Assembly: GCA_038040395.1 (NCBI GenBank)
Contig: JBBPIJ010000012.1
Coordinates: 10,400 to 74,399 of the forward strand
DNA: 64,000 nucleotides
Reading direction: 5' to 3'
Source: VAXT01 sp038040395
GTDB lineage: Bacteria; Actinomycetota; Thermoleophilia; Gaiellales; Gaiellaceae
Made by a program: the position numbers and the translations under genes. Shown one piece after another: positions 1 through 8,500 of the stretch. Under the pieces are notes generated by a model. That model ran no database searches, was not told the origin of the DNA, and worked only from the letters and a program-made list of their open reading frames with translations. Numbering within the stretch: position 1 is the first letter of the stretch; each line of letters starts with the position of its first letter.

Positions 1-353
1 GGATAGAGGCTCTGGTCGGGATAGGTCTGGCCCGAGAGATTGGCGTCGGCGGCCACCTGCCAGCCCGAGAGGTAGATCGCCTTCAGCCCGGCCTTGGCCA
101 TCTGCACAGCCTGGCCGCCGCTCATTGCACCGAGCGCGGCCACGTACTCGTCATCGGCCAGCAGGCGCCAGAGCCGCTCGGCGCCCAGCCGCGCGAGCGT
201 GTGCTCGACCAGCACCGGGCCGCGCAGGCGCAAGATCTCGTCACCTGCGTACGGACGCGCGATGCCCTGCCAGCGCGGGCTCGCCTCCCACTCGCGGTCG
301 AGCCCGTTTACCGGGACGTCGGACGGCAAGCCGCCGTTGCGCAAGTGGGTCAA
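1..353 (-). CDS. aceA: Isocitrate lyase, N-terminal part (runs off left edge)
   Basis: Glyoxylate-shunt enzyme cleaving isocitrate to succinate and glyoxylate. About 117 N-terminal residues are visible. Family landmarks occur in order: SPRWQGI, EHTLARLGAERLW, the NALGA-like ALGAMSGGQAVQ, then YLSGWQVAADANLSG and YPDQSLYP at the window edge. The catalytic Cys motif lies outside the window. No ATG is available: an in-frame TAG sits at 363-365, so the start must be one of the TTG codons at 353, 344 or 329. TTG at 353 gives an N-terminus of normal family length, but no convincing ribosome binding site precedes it, so the start is uncertain. The upstream palindrome array at 495-600 is the likely regulatory region. 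Confidence 0.85.
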   Translation of the reverse strand, partial: MTHLRNGGLPSDVPVNGLDREWEASPRWQGIARPYAGDEILRLRGPVLVEHTLARLGAERLWRLLADDEYVAALGAMSGGQAVQMAKAGLKAIYLSGWQVAADANLSGQTYPDQSLY

Positions 354-494
354 GGAGCGGTCCTAGTCGGTGTCGTGATCGCGCTCGCAGAACTCAGGGC
401 ACGTGCACTCTGCAAGCTCGGCCGTGCTCAAGGACCGCGCTTTGACCCTCGGCTCCTGATCGGCTTCGAGCACCGAGGCCTTGTCGGCGACTGC

Positions 495-600
495 TATGGA
501 TCCAAGTTCGAGCATTTGGGATCCCAAATGCTAGCACGAAGGGTCGGCTAGGGCCAAGATCTCCAGTTATGGGATCCAACAACAGATTCCTGGATCCTAG
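495..600. promoter_or_regulatory. Operator-like array of four GGATCC-centred palindromes
   Basis: GGATCC occurs at 498-503, 519-524, 572-577 and 592-597. The second site is the core of a perfect 22-bp palindrome (511-532) made of AGCATTTGGGA and its reverse complement; the first is an 8-bp palindrome TGGATCCA; the other two are imperfect. Centre-to-centre spacings are 21, 53 and 20 bases, so sites fall in two pairs about two helical turns apart, as expected for cooperatively bound dimeric repressors. The location upstream of aceA suggests control of the glyoxylate shunt. The regulator type (a GntR-like dimer would fit) is a guess. Confidence 0.6.
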
Positions 601-648
601 ATCAGCGCCTCGTGACGCGCGACCCGCCCAGAAATGGCCTCGCCTGTG

Positions 649-683
649 GGCGGTGGGGTGCGCAAACCGCGCACCCCACCGCC
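649..683. terminator. 15-bp perfect hairpin, terminator-like
   Basis: Bases 649-663 (GGCGGTGGGGTGCGC) pair perfectly with 669-683 around a 5-base loop AAACC. No T-tract follows on either strand, so it is not a textbook intrinsic terminator. It separates the aceA control region from the tRNA-fragment cassettes. Confidence 0.45.
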
Positions 684-830
684 TGCTACCGAAGCACCCG
701 TAGATCCTCATCTCGCCCTACGCTCGATGCGCTGGAGACCGGCGCAATCGCTCACCCCGACACGCGGTTGGCCCAAACCGCCTCCTTTGCCACTCGATTC
801 GAGCCGGGGGCGCTAGCCGATCTCCGGAAC

Positions 831-942
831 TGGCGCATTTACTGGCGCGCACGCTGTTCCAAGACGATGTTTCGCCTGCAAATAGCGTTTTGGCACGCTA
901 GTTCCTAAACCGCGTGCGCATGTTCGATTCATGCCGGGGGCA
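831..942 (+). repeat. Att-like site: arm repeat plus tRNA-Arg(CCT) 3' fragment, copy 1
   Basis: Bases 902-942 match the 3' half of a tRNA-Arg(CCT) gene: anticodon loop TTCCTAA, 3' side of the anticodon stem, variable loop, T-arm GCATG-TTCGATT-CATGC and the acceptor end CGGGGGC plus A. The 5' half of a tRNA is absent. At 831-851 a direct pair of TGGCGC arms (TGGCGCATTTAC, TGGCGCGCA) begins exactly 71 bases before the tRNA part, as in copy 2. GCAAATAGCG at 878-887 lies between them. The layout is that of an integrase attachment junction. Confidence 0.75.
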
Positions 943-1082
943 TACCCCTTGGTTGTGGAGATGCCACCGCTGAGGCGCTTCTTTCCCCCACGGACCCAGA
1001 GACTTCCGGTCAAGACCGCCTGAAACCGCCCACGGGGGACGGACTGGCGCCCAGTTTGCCCTCACGCGTGGCGACCGCCCAC

Positions 1083-1122
1083 CTGTCGCCGGAGGTCGCG
1101 GGTTCGAGTCCCGTCGCTCCCG
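1083..1122 (+). repeat. tRNA-Asp(GTC) 3' fragment, copy 1
   Basis: Bases 1088-1122 reproduce the 3' part of tRNA-Asp: end of the anticodon stem, variable loop GGTC, T-arm GCGGG-TTCGAGT-CCCGT and acceptor end CGCTCCC plus G. Five bases CTGTC at 1083-1087 remain of the anticodon loop, with AC missing relative to the copy at 4666-4707. No 5' tRNA half is present, so this is not a functional tRNA. With 4666-4707 it brackets a 3.6-kb segment. Confidence 0.75.
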
Positions 1123-1240
1123 TTCTCGGATCCCTCAAGCCGCCGTGTGGAAGTACTGGCACGCGTAGCGCGTCTAGCTATCAAGTTCACAATCCTCTAG
1201 TCTGGAGCCGAAAACCGCGGCGAGGAGAGGGAAATCTGAC

Positions 1241-2881
1241 GTGAGTCGCCTGAAGCTTCTCCGGTTGTCATCTGTCTTAGCTGTCGCCGGCGCTGTCCTC
1301 ATGACCGCCGTCCAGTCCGGCGCGAACAGCTCCACAGCCGAAGCGCGTCCCGGCGGCATCTTTCGCGTCACACTCGCGAAGCAAGACTTCGACTACATCG
1401 ATCCGGCCCTGTCGTACACGGTGGCGGGATGGGCGCTGCTCGACACGACGTGCGCCCGGCTGATGGCCCACCCCGACAAGGCGCTGCCCGCAGCATTGCG
1501 GCTGGAGCCCGAGGTGGCCGCCGGCTTCCCGCGCGCCTCGCGCGACGCCAAAACGTGGACGTTCACCCTCCGGAGCGGTTTTCGCTTCAGCAACGGGAGA
1601 CCTGTCCGCGCGAGCGCGTTCGCGCGTGCGATCAACCGTACGCTCGAGCCGGGGGTCACGTCGCCGGCCGCGCAGTATACGAAGGACATCATCGGCGCTG
1701 AGAACTTCCAGGCGGGTAAGGCGCCGACAGTGACGGGCGTCGTCGCCCGAGGAAACACGCTCATCGTCCGGTTCAAACGGCCCGTCCCCGACTTCGCCGC
1801 GCGGACGACGATGCCGTCCTTCTGCGCCGTCCCGCCGACGCTTCCGTCCGACCCGGAAGGGGTGGGCGCCTTCCCGGCGGCCGGCCCCTACTACGTGGCC
1901 GACTACCGTCCGGGCGAGCGAGTCGCGATCCGGCGCAACCGCTATTACCGAGGAAAGCGACCGCACCACGTCGACGGGTTCGACGTCGACCTGCAGGCGA
2001 CCACGCAGCAGGAGGTGCTCGACCGAGTCGAGCGGGACGAGGCCGACTGGGGCTACGCCTTGGGGCCAGTCGCCTTGGAGCCTAGTCGCAGGCTGATCGC
2101 GAAGTACGGCATCAACAAGTCGCGGTTCTTCGTCAAACCGGGGTACACACTGCGGATGCTCGTCTTCAACTCGTCGCGCCGGCTGTTCCGGAACAACCCG
2201 AGGCTGAGACGGGCGGTGAACTTCGCCCTGAACCGGCGGGCGCTCGCCGGCGCTGTCAACAGTCTCATCCTGGAGCGCTCTACCGACCAGTACCTGCCGC
2301 CCGACATGCCGGGCTTCAGGGACGCCCACATCTACCCGCTCGACCGTACGAACCTGCCGCGGGCGCGAGAGCTCGCCCGCGGAAACACGCGAGGCGGGAG
2401 GGCCACTTTTTACGTGCCCGACTTTCCACCGCCGCTGGCGATCGCGCAGCTCGTCAAGCAGCAGCTCACGAAAATCGGGCTCGACGTCAAACTCAAGCCG
2501 ATCCCGTTTCACATCACCTCCTCGGGGTACTTGGGCAGGCTCGGCCTCCGCGGCGAGCCGTGGGACATCTCTCTCGTCCTCAAGACCGACGTCATCGACC
2601 CCTATGGCTACATCAACCTCCTGCTCGACGAGCGGTTCATCGGCAGCTCGAACTTAGCCCGCTTCAAGTCAAGCAAGTACAACAGGCTAATGCGCCACGC
2701 CGCCGGCCTGCACGGTGCCGCTCGTTACCGCGCGTACGGGAAGCTGGATGTCCGGCTCGCGCGTGACCCCGCACCGCACGCAGCGATCGGCTTCCTCGGC
2801 GAGGCGACGCTCGTTTCGAAGCGGGTCGGCTGCATCGTGTTGCGGCCGGTGCTCGACCTCACGGCCGTCTGCCTCAAGTAG
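1241..2881 (+). CDS. Peptide-type ABC transporter substrate-binding protein (SBP family 5)
   Basis: A 546-residue extracytoplasmic solute-binding protein of the DppA/OppA family. Residues 1-30 are a signal peptide (basic MSRLKLLR, then an Ala/Val-rich core). The body has family features: DFDYIDPALSY near the mature N-terminus, TWTFTLRSGFRFSNGRPV, GPYYVADYRPGERVAIRRNRYY, and RRAVNFALNRRALA. GTG start at 1241 is preceded by GAGGAGAG. No permease or ATPase gene is nearby, so it may be an orphan binding protein acting as a sensor or sharing another transporter. It converges on the cyclase-propeller gene at 2892, and both sit between the two tRNA-Asp fragments. The ligand cannot be told from sequence. 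Confidence 0.88.
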   Translation: MSRLKLLRLSSVLAVAGAVLMTAVQSGANSSTAEARPGGIFRVTLAKQDFDYIDPALSYTVAGWALLDTTCARLMAHPDKALPAALRLEPEVAAGFPRASRDAKTWTFTLRSGFRFSNGRPVRASAFARAINRTLEPGVTSPAAQYTKDIIGAENFQAGKAPTVTGVVARGNTLIVRFKRPVPDFAARTTMPSFCAVPPTLPSDPEGVGAFPAAGPYYVADYRPGERVAIRRNRYYRGKRPHHVDGFDVDLQATTQQEVLDRVERDEADWGYALGPVALEPSRRLIAKYGINKSRFFVKPGYTLRMLVFNSSRRLFRNNPRLRRAVNFALNRRALAGAVNSLILERSTDQYLPPDMPGFRDAHIYPLDRTNLPRARELARGNTRGGRATFYVPDFPPPLAIAQLVKQQLTKIGLDVKLKPIPFHITSSGYLGRLGLRGEPWDISLVLKTDVIDPYGYINLLLDERFIGSSNLARFKSSKYNRLMRHAAGLHGAARYRAYGKLDVRLARDPAPHAAIGFLGEATLVSKRVGCIVLRPVLDLTAVCLK

Positions 2882-2891
2882 GCGCCTCGTA

Positions 2892-4526
2892 TCAACGCGC
2901 GCCTACGGCGGGCGCCTGCACCGCCACCCACACCGCCCCGTCGGCGATCGCAATTCCCGATGGGGCGTTGCGAAGCTCGACCGTGCGCACGACTTCGTTC
3001 GTCGCCGGGTCGATGCGAGAGACCGTTCCTGCGGCCGCGTTTGCCACCCAGACTGCACCGGCGCCCACCGCGACGGCGACGGGACCGTCGCCGACGGGAA
3101 TCGTGCTCGCTGCCGCCGTGCTCGGGTCGATCCGCGTGACGGTATCGTCAAGCGTGTTGGCGACCCAAACGGCTCCCTCGCCGAACGCGATCCCCGTCGG
3201 CCGGTGGCCGACGCTGGGCATTTGGGTCGGCCCTACCTCGAACGTTGCCGGGTTGAAGCGGTAGACGCTCGCGTCTTGCGAGTTGGCCACCCAGACCGAG
3301 CCGCCGCCGACGACGACCGCAGCCGAGACAGCACCGGTGAGCGCCGACCCGACGACGCGCCCGTCCGTCGGCTGGATGCGGGCGAGCGTCGAGTCTCCGA
3401 AGACTGCCCACACCGAGCCTTCACCCACGGCCACCGCTCCGTTCTCAGAGCCGAAGGAGCTGCCCGCGACGTCGATCGGCTCCGTTACCTGGTTGAACTG
3501 GGCGTCGACCCGTGAGACCTGTCCGCGCAGGCCATGCGCGACCCAGACGGCGCGCGCACCGACGGCGATTCCGGTCGGCGTGCGGTTCTCGAGCGAGATC
3601 GTGGCCGTCGTGGAACGCTGACGCGCGTCGATCCTCGTCAGCGTCCGGTCCTGCAGGTTCCCGACCCAGACCGAGCCACCACCGGCGGCGACCGGGCCCG
3701 GCCTGATCCCCACCGCGATCTGGGCGACGATCTCGTTCGTCTGCGGGTCGATCACGCCGACGTGGTTCGCGCGCACCCCGCTCAAGCCACCGGCTGAATC
3801 CCGCGTGCCGAAGAAGACACCTGCGGCGAGCAGGCCCACGAGAGCGAGCGCTGCGGCGACGAGAGCCACCGGGCGACGCCAGAGCGGCGGCGGCCGAATT
3901 GCCGCCTCGGCGGCTTGCGCGAGCTCCGCTTCCGGGCGCAGGGGAGGGAACGACGCAGGCAGCCCGTCGGCCACGACCTGGTAGAGGCGGACCGCGCGGT
4001 CGAGGTCCTTCAGCCGCTGCTCGCCGAGGTCGCGAAGGACGACGTGCGGATCCTCCTCCTCGTCTTCGAGCAGCGTTTGCGTCGCCTGCGAGACCAGGAT
4101 CTGCCCGCCGTGCCCGGCGGCGCCGATTCGCGCGGCACGATGGACGGCGAGACCTGTGTACCGGCCGCCCGCCGCGACAGCCTGGCCGGTGTGCAGTCCC
4201 ATTCGCACCTTGATCTGCACGCCCTCCGGCCAGGGATGCGACAGCAGCGCAAGCTGGCCCTCGATCGCCGCGAGGAGCGCCTCGCGCGCGCTCGAGAACG
4301 CGACGAAGAAGGAGTCGCCCTGAGTATCGACCTCGTGGCCGCCGTGCGCTTCAAAGGCCGCCCGCAGCAGGCGCTGGTGCTCTTGGAGGACCTCGCCGTA
4401 ACGCTCACGAAGTTCCTTGACGAGCCGCGTCGATCCCTCGATGTCGGTGAAGAGAAAGGTGATCGCGCCGCTCGGTAAATCCACCAATGCTGGAGAAGCC
4501 TGACACTGCGCATGCCGGCGCCGCAA
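2892..4526 (-). CDS. Class III nucleotide cyclase with TM segment and YVTN-type beta-propeller
   Basis: A 544-residue membrane protein. Residues about 18-185 form a class III adenylate/guanylate cyclase homology domain, with FLFTDIEGSTRL (metal Asp28), QGDSFFVAF (Asp71) and a conserved AARIG segment near 131-135. Residues 219-239 are one transmembrane helix. Residues about 245-540 form an extracytoplasmic beta-propeller of repeated VWVAN...V.RIDP.T units. This suggests outside sensing coupled to cyclic nucleotide synthesis inside, though the propeller ligand is unknown. The start is ATG 4526, or GTG 4484, which would align better with the cyclase at 5312. The gene lies inside the tRNA-Asp bracket and converges on the solute-binding protein gene with an 11-base gap, so the two may form a sensing pair (inference). 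Confidence 0.88.
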   Translation of the reverse strand: MRRRHAQCQASPALVDLPSGAITFLFTDIEGSTRLVKELRERYGEVLQEHQRLLRAAFEAHGGHEVDTQGDSFFVAFSSAREALLAAIEGQLALLSHPWPEGVQIKVRMGLHTGQAVAAGGRYTGLAVHRAARIGAAGHGGQILVSQATQTLLEDEEEDPHVVLRDLGEQRLKDLDRAVRLYQVVADGLPASFPPLRPEAELAQAAEAAIRPPPLWRRPVALVAAALALVGLLAAGVFFGTRDSAGGLSGVRANHVGVIDPQTNEIVAQIAVGIRPGPVAAGGGSVWVGNLQDRTLTRIDARQRSTTATISLENRTPTGIAVGARAVWVAHGLRGQVSRVDAQFNQVTEPIDVAGSSFGSENGAVAVGEGSVWAVFGDSTLARIQPTDGRVVGSALTGAVSAAVVVGGGSVWVANSQDASVYRFNPATFEVGPTQMPSVGHRPTGIAFGEGAVWVANTLDDTVTRIDPSTAAASTIPVGDGPVAVAVGAGAVWVANAAAGTVSRIDPATNEVVRTVELRNAPSGIAIADGAVWVAVQAPAVGAR

Positions 4527-4628
4527 GCAAGCGGTGACGGTGGAACGAATGTGGAACGCATCGGTGGCGACCGACGGCGACTAACGACTACGGCGTCAAG
4601 CGCGAAAGCCCGCAACGCCGAGGAACGG

Positions 4629-5312
4629 CTACCAGTGGCGAGCGACGGCAAGCCCCGCCGCCCAACTGTCACGCCGGAGGTCGCGGGTTCGAGTCCCGTC
4701 GCTCCCGTCTCTCTTCTTCTTTTTTCCTCGCAACGAACTCAGCCAACTCCCTCTCCCGCCGAGGAAGGGAGTGGCTTGGAGCGGCAAGTTCGTTCGGTAC
4801 AGCGTCCTGAGCGGTGGGATTTCACCGGATCCGAGTTGGTAAAGACGAAGCGGCTCGGCGAGGTCCTTGAGCCTGTGCTCGCCGAGGTCGCGCAGCTCGA
4901 AGCCCTCTTCGAGCAGGTTGCACGTTGTCTGTGACAGGAGCACTTGACCGCCGTGCCCGGCCGCGCAAATGCGGGCGGCTTTGTGCGTGTCGAGGCCGAC
5001 GTAACCCTCGTCAATTCGGATCGGCTCCCCGGTGTACACGCCGATGCGTACGCGCTCGGGCGCGTCGGCGAGCTTTACCTGTACTTCAGCTGCCGCGGCG
5101 ACCGCATCGCTTGCCCGCGTGAAGGCCACGAGGAAAGCGTCGCCCTGTGTATCGACTTCGACTCCGCCGTGCGCTCGGAACGCCTCGCGCAATACACGCC
5201 GGTGCTCCGCTAGAGCCTGCGCATACCGCCCGCCGAGCTCTTGCAGCAGCCTCGTCGAGCCCTCGATGTCGGTGAAGAGGAAGGTGACGGTTCCGGAAGG
5301 GAGATCGCGCAT
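4629..5312 (-). pseudogene. Truncated, frameshifted cyclase-ATPase remnant
   Basis: The start at ATG 5312 gives MRDLPSGTVTFLFTDIEG, a class III cyclase domain of about 185 residues with both metal-binding aspartates (TDIEGST, QGDAFLVAF) and an intact AARICAAG segment. It then enters the linker typical of larger cyclase-ATPases (NLPLQATPFLG). There the frame is lost: one extra base after CTCGG would restore FLGRERELAEFVAR, the usual entry to the ATPase domain. Twelve or so codons later the gene ends abruptly in the tRNA-Asp fragment, whose antisense is translated as the tail. The original ATPase/TPR portion is gone. The remaining cyclase domain could still be active; a one-base sequencing error cannot be excluded, but the truncation itself is clear. 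Confidence 0.75.
4666..4707 (+). repeat. tRNA-Asp(GTC) 3' fragment, copy 2
   Basis: Bases 4666-4707 run from the anticodon loop (CTGTCAC, anticodon GTC) through GCCGGAGGTC, the T-arm GCGGG-TTCGAGT-CCCGT and the acceptor end CGCTCCC plus G. The last 35 bases are identical to 1088-1122. The 5' half of the tRNA is absent. Read on the minus strand it forms the tail of the truncated cyclase-ATPase frame (DGSDGTRTRDLRR), marking the junction that cut that gene. Confidence 0.78.
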
Positions 5313-5355
5313 TCGCCTGAATGATGGAGCCGGCCGCGCAGCTCCGCTAGGGCAC

Positions 5356-5467
5356 TGGCGCATTCACTGGCGCGCAGCCCCACGAAAGGCGCACTTTCCC
5401 CTGCAAATAGCCTTTCGGCACGCTAGTTCCTAAACCGCGTGCGCTGGTTCGATTCCGGCCGGGGGCA
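5356..5467 (+). repeat. Att-like site: arm repeat plus tRNA-Arg(CCT) 3' fragment, copy 2
   Basis: Arm pair TGGCGCATTCAC-TGGCGCGCA at 5356-5376, then GCAAATAGCC at 5404-5413, then the tRNA-Arg 3' part at 5427-5467, again 71 bases after the arm start. The anticodon-loop part TTCCTAAACCGCGTGCGC is identical to copy 1, but the T-stem is GCTGG/CCGGC instead of GCATG/CATGC, a paired change. No 5' tRNA half is present. It lies between the starts of two divergently oriented cyclase genes. Confidence 0.75.
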
Positions 5468-5574
5468 TCACACCGCCTTGAGAAAGAGCTTCCGTGGCGA
5501 CTAAATAGGGCTGAATAGCGGCGAGCGGTCGCTGCTCGAGGACTGGGCCGCTGTGGCCGTCCTACACTCCCGAC

Positions 5575-8500
5575 ATGGCGACCTGCTCTCGCTGCGGCGA
5601 GGACAACTCCAAGCGAGCCCGCTTCTGCTCCGCGTGCGGCGCTCCGCTCGGCCGCGAGAAGATCGCTGCACGGGAGATGCGCAAGACGGTCACGGTGGTC
5701 TTCTCAGACGTGATCGGCTCGACAAGCCTCGGCGACGCGCGCGACCCCGAGTCGATGCGGCGAGTGATGTCGCGGTACTTCGATGAGGCCCGCGCCGTAC
5801 ATGAGCGACACGGCGGCACGGTCGAGAAGTTCATCGGCGACGCTGTGATGGCGGTCTTCGGAATTCCTACGCTCCACGAGGACGACGCCCTGCGCGCCGT
5901 CCGCGCTGCGGCGGAGATGCGCACGCGCCTCGATGCTCTGAACGAGGAGCTCGAGCGGGACTGGGGAGTTCGACTCCAGGTCCGGACGGGTGTGAACACC
6001 GGCGAGGTTGTGGCCGGGGACGCCTCCGGCGGCCAGGCGTTCGCCACGGGCGACGCCGTGAACGTCGCCAAGCGTTTCGAGGAAGCCGCGCCAGCGGGTG
6101 AGATCCTCCTCGGAGAGAGCACGTTTCGGTTGGTCCGGGATGCAGTCGCGGTCGAAGCCGTCGAACCTCTCGAGCTGAAAGGGAAAGCTGGTCAGATCGC
6201 GGCCTACCGCCTACTGGACGTCGCGCTGGAAGGGCGAGGTGGTACGCGGCGGCTCGATGCGCCGATGGTCGGACGCGAGCACGAGCGAACGCTTCTCGAG
6301 CAGGCCTATGCGCGCGCCGTCCGCGAGCGTTCGTGCCATCTCTTCACGTTGCTCGGCCCGGCCGGCGTGGGCAAATCCAGGCTCGCCGCCGAGGTCATCG
6401 ACTCTCTCCGGCGGGATGCGACCGTACTCGTCGGGCGCTGCCTCCCGTACGGCGAGGGCATCACGTTCTGGCCGCTCGTCGAGGTCGTGCATCAGGCTGC
6501 CGGCCTTCGCGAGGACGACGCTCCCGACGAGGCCCGCGCGAAGGTCGAGTCGCTGCTCGCCGGTTCTCCAGAAGCGCCCACGATCGCGGACCGCGTTGCC
6601 CACGCCGTTGGGCTACCCGCGGCTCCCGCCTCCCCCGACGAGACGTTCTGGGGCATCCGGAAGCTATTCGAGGCGCTGGCCCAGCCGCGGCCGCTTGTCG
6701 TCGTCTTCGACGACGTGCACTGGGCTGAGTCAACGTTCCTCGACCTCATCGAGCATGTCGGCGACTGGGCGCGAGACGCGCCGATTCTGCTGCTGTGTCT
6801 CGCGCGGGCAGAGCTGCTCGACCAGCGACCAGCTTGGGGCGGGGGAAAGCTCAACGCGACCTCGATCCTCCTCGAGCCGCTCACGGGCGAGGAATGCAGC
6901 GTGCTGATCGGGAACCTGCTGGGACAAGCGGACCTGCCAGAGTCGGTCTGCGGGCGGATCTCGGACGCGGCCGAGGGCAACCCCCTCTTCGTCGAGGAGA
7001 TGCTGGCGATGCTGATCGATGACGGGCTCCTCCGCCGCCAAAACGGGCACTGGGCCGCGGCGGACGATCTCGCGGAAGTCGCCGTGCCGCCGACCATCCA
7101 GGCGCTTCTCGCCGCACGCCTCGATCGGCTCGAGGACGCGGAGCGCGAGGTGATCGGGCGCGCCTCGGTCGAAGGGAAAGTCTTCCATCGTGGTGCCGTT
7201 CTCGAGCTCGCCCCAGAAGTTCTGCGTCCGGAAGTCCCCACGCGCCTTCTCACGCTCCAGCGGAAGGAGCTGATTCGGCCGAGCCGCTCGGACTTCGCAG
7301 GCGAGGACGCCTTTCGCTTCCGCCACCTCCTCATTCGCGACGCGGCCTACGAAGCGATCCCGAAGCAGTTACGGGCCGAGCTGCACGAGCGCTTCGCAGG
7401 CTGGCTAGAAGCGACGGCAGGCGAGCGCGCCCGCGAGTACGAGGAGATCATCGGGTACCACCTCGAACAGGCGTACTACTACGGCCGGGAGCTCGGCCCG
7501 CCGGACGAGCGGGCACGGGCACTTGCGCACCGTTCGGCAGAGCGGCTCGGCGCTGCCGGCAAGCGGGCGCTCGCCCGCGAAGACGTGGGAGCGGCGCGCT
7601 CGCTGCTCTCGCGGGCGCATTCGCTTGTCGACCCCGAGGAAAGGCTGTGGCTCGAGCTCGCGCCGGAGCTGGCCGAGGCGTTGGCCGAGCGCGGCGAGCA
7701 CGCCGAGGCCGAGGCTCTCCTGGCCGAGGCGGTCGAGCGCGCTCGCGCGCGGGGGAAGCGAGGCCTCGAGGCGCACGCGCAGGTTCAACGGGCCTATATG
7801 CGCATTTTCAGCCGACCGGAAGGAGCGGGCGACGAGGCGCTGCGAGTAGCGAAGCAGGCGATGCCGATCTTCGAGGAGCTGGACGACGCGATCGGAATTG
7901 CCAAGGCGGCACGCCTCGCGAACATGGTCCTGTTTCAGCGTGGCCACCTCGCCGAGACCGCGAAGGCGCTGGAGCTAGCACTCGCTCGTCTGGGGCAGTC
8001 CCGCGACATTTCAATACAGGCAGCGACGTGGCATCGCCTGATGAGTGCTTACTTCTGGGGCGCGACGCCTTTCGATGAGTTTGAGCGTCGCTCGCGCAAG
8101 TACCAGGACTGGGCGGCTGTGAATCGCGTTCAAGGAAGAATGCTTAGTGGTGGAACGCATTTCGCCGTCGCGCGGGCGATGCGGGGACACTTCGACGAAG
8201 CCCGCCGGCTCATAGACAAGGGAACTCGCACACTCGAGGGGCGAGAACCTCCGATCGAGGTCCTCATGGGGAAGGCGCAGCACGGTGGATGGATCGAGAA
8301 CCTGGCCGGGGACCCCTCCGCCGCCGAGCGAGTCCAGCGCGAGGGGTATAAGGCCCTGGAGGCGGTCGGGGAGAGCGGCTATCGCTCGACCTTGGCGGGC
8401 GAGCTTGCCCAGTCGATCTACGCCCAGGGACGTTACGACGAGGCTGATCGCTTCGCTGAGATCAGCAAGGACGCCGCCGCGAGCGACGACGTGACGTCGC

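Larger units (their letters stand above)
366..1240. other. 875-base non-coding stretch upstream of aceA
   Basis: No credible gene is seen here on either strand; the open frames read across palindromes and tRNA fragments. It holds, in order, four GGATCC-centred operator-like sites, a 15-bp hairpin at 649-683, the first tRNA-Arg fragment with its upstream arm repeat, the first tRNA-Asp fragment, and the leader of the solute-binding protein gene at 1241. That leader has a purine-rich Shine-Dalgarno stretch, GAGGAGAG, about 10 bases before the GTG. Confidence 0.7.

Noticed and set aside
394..711. Minus-strand open frame upstream of aceA that might supply a longer start
   Set aside because: It is in a different frame from aceA, crosses the operator palindromes and has no similarity to isocitrate lyase N-termini.
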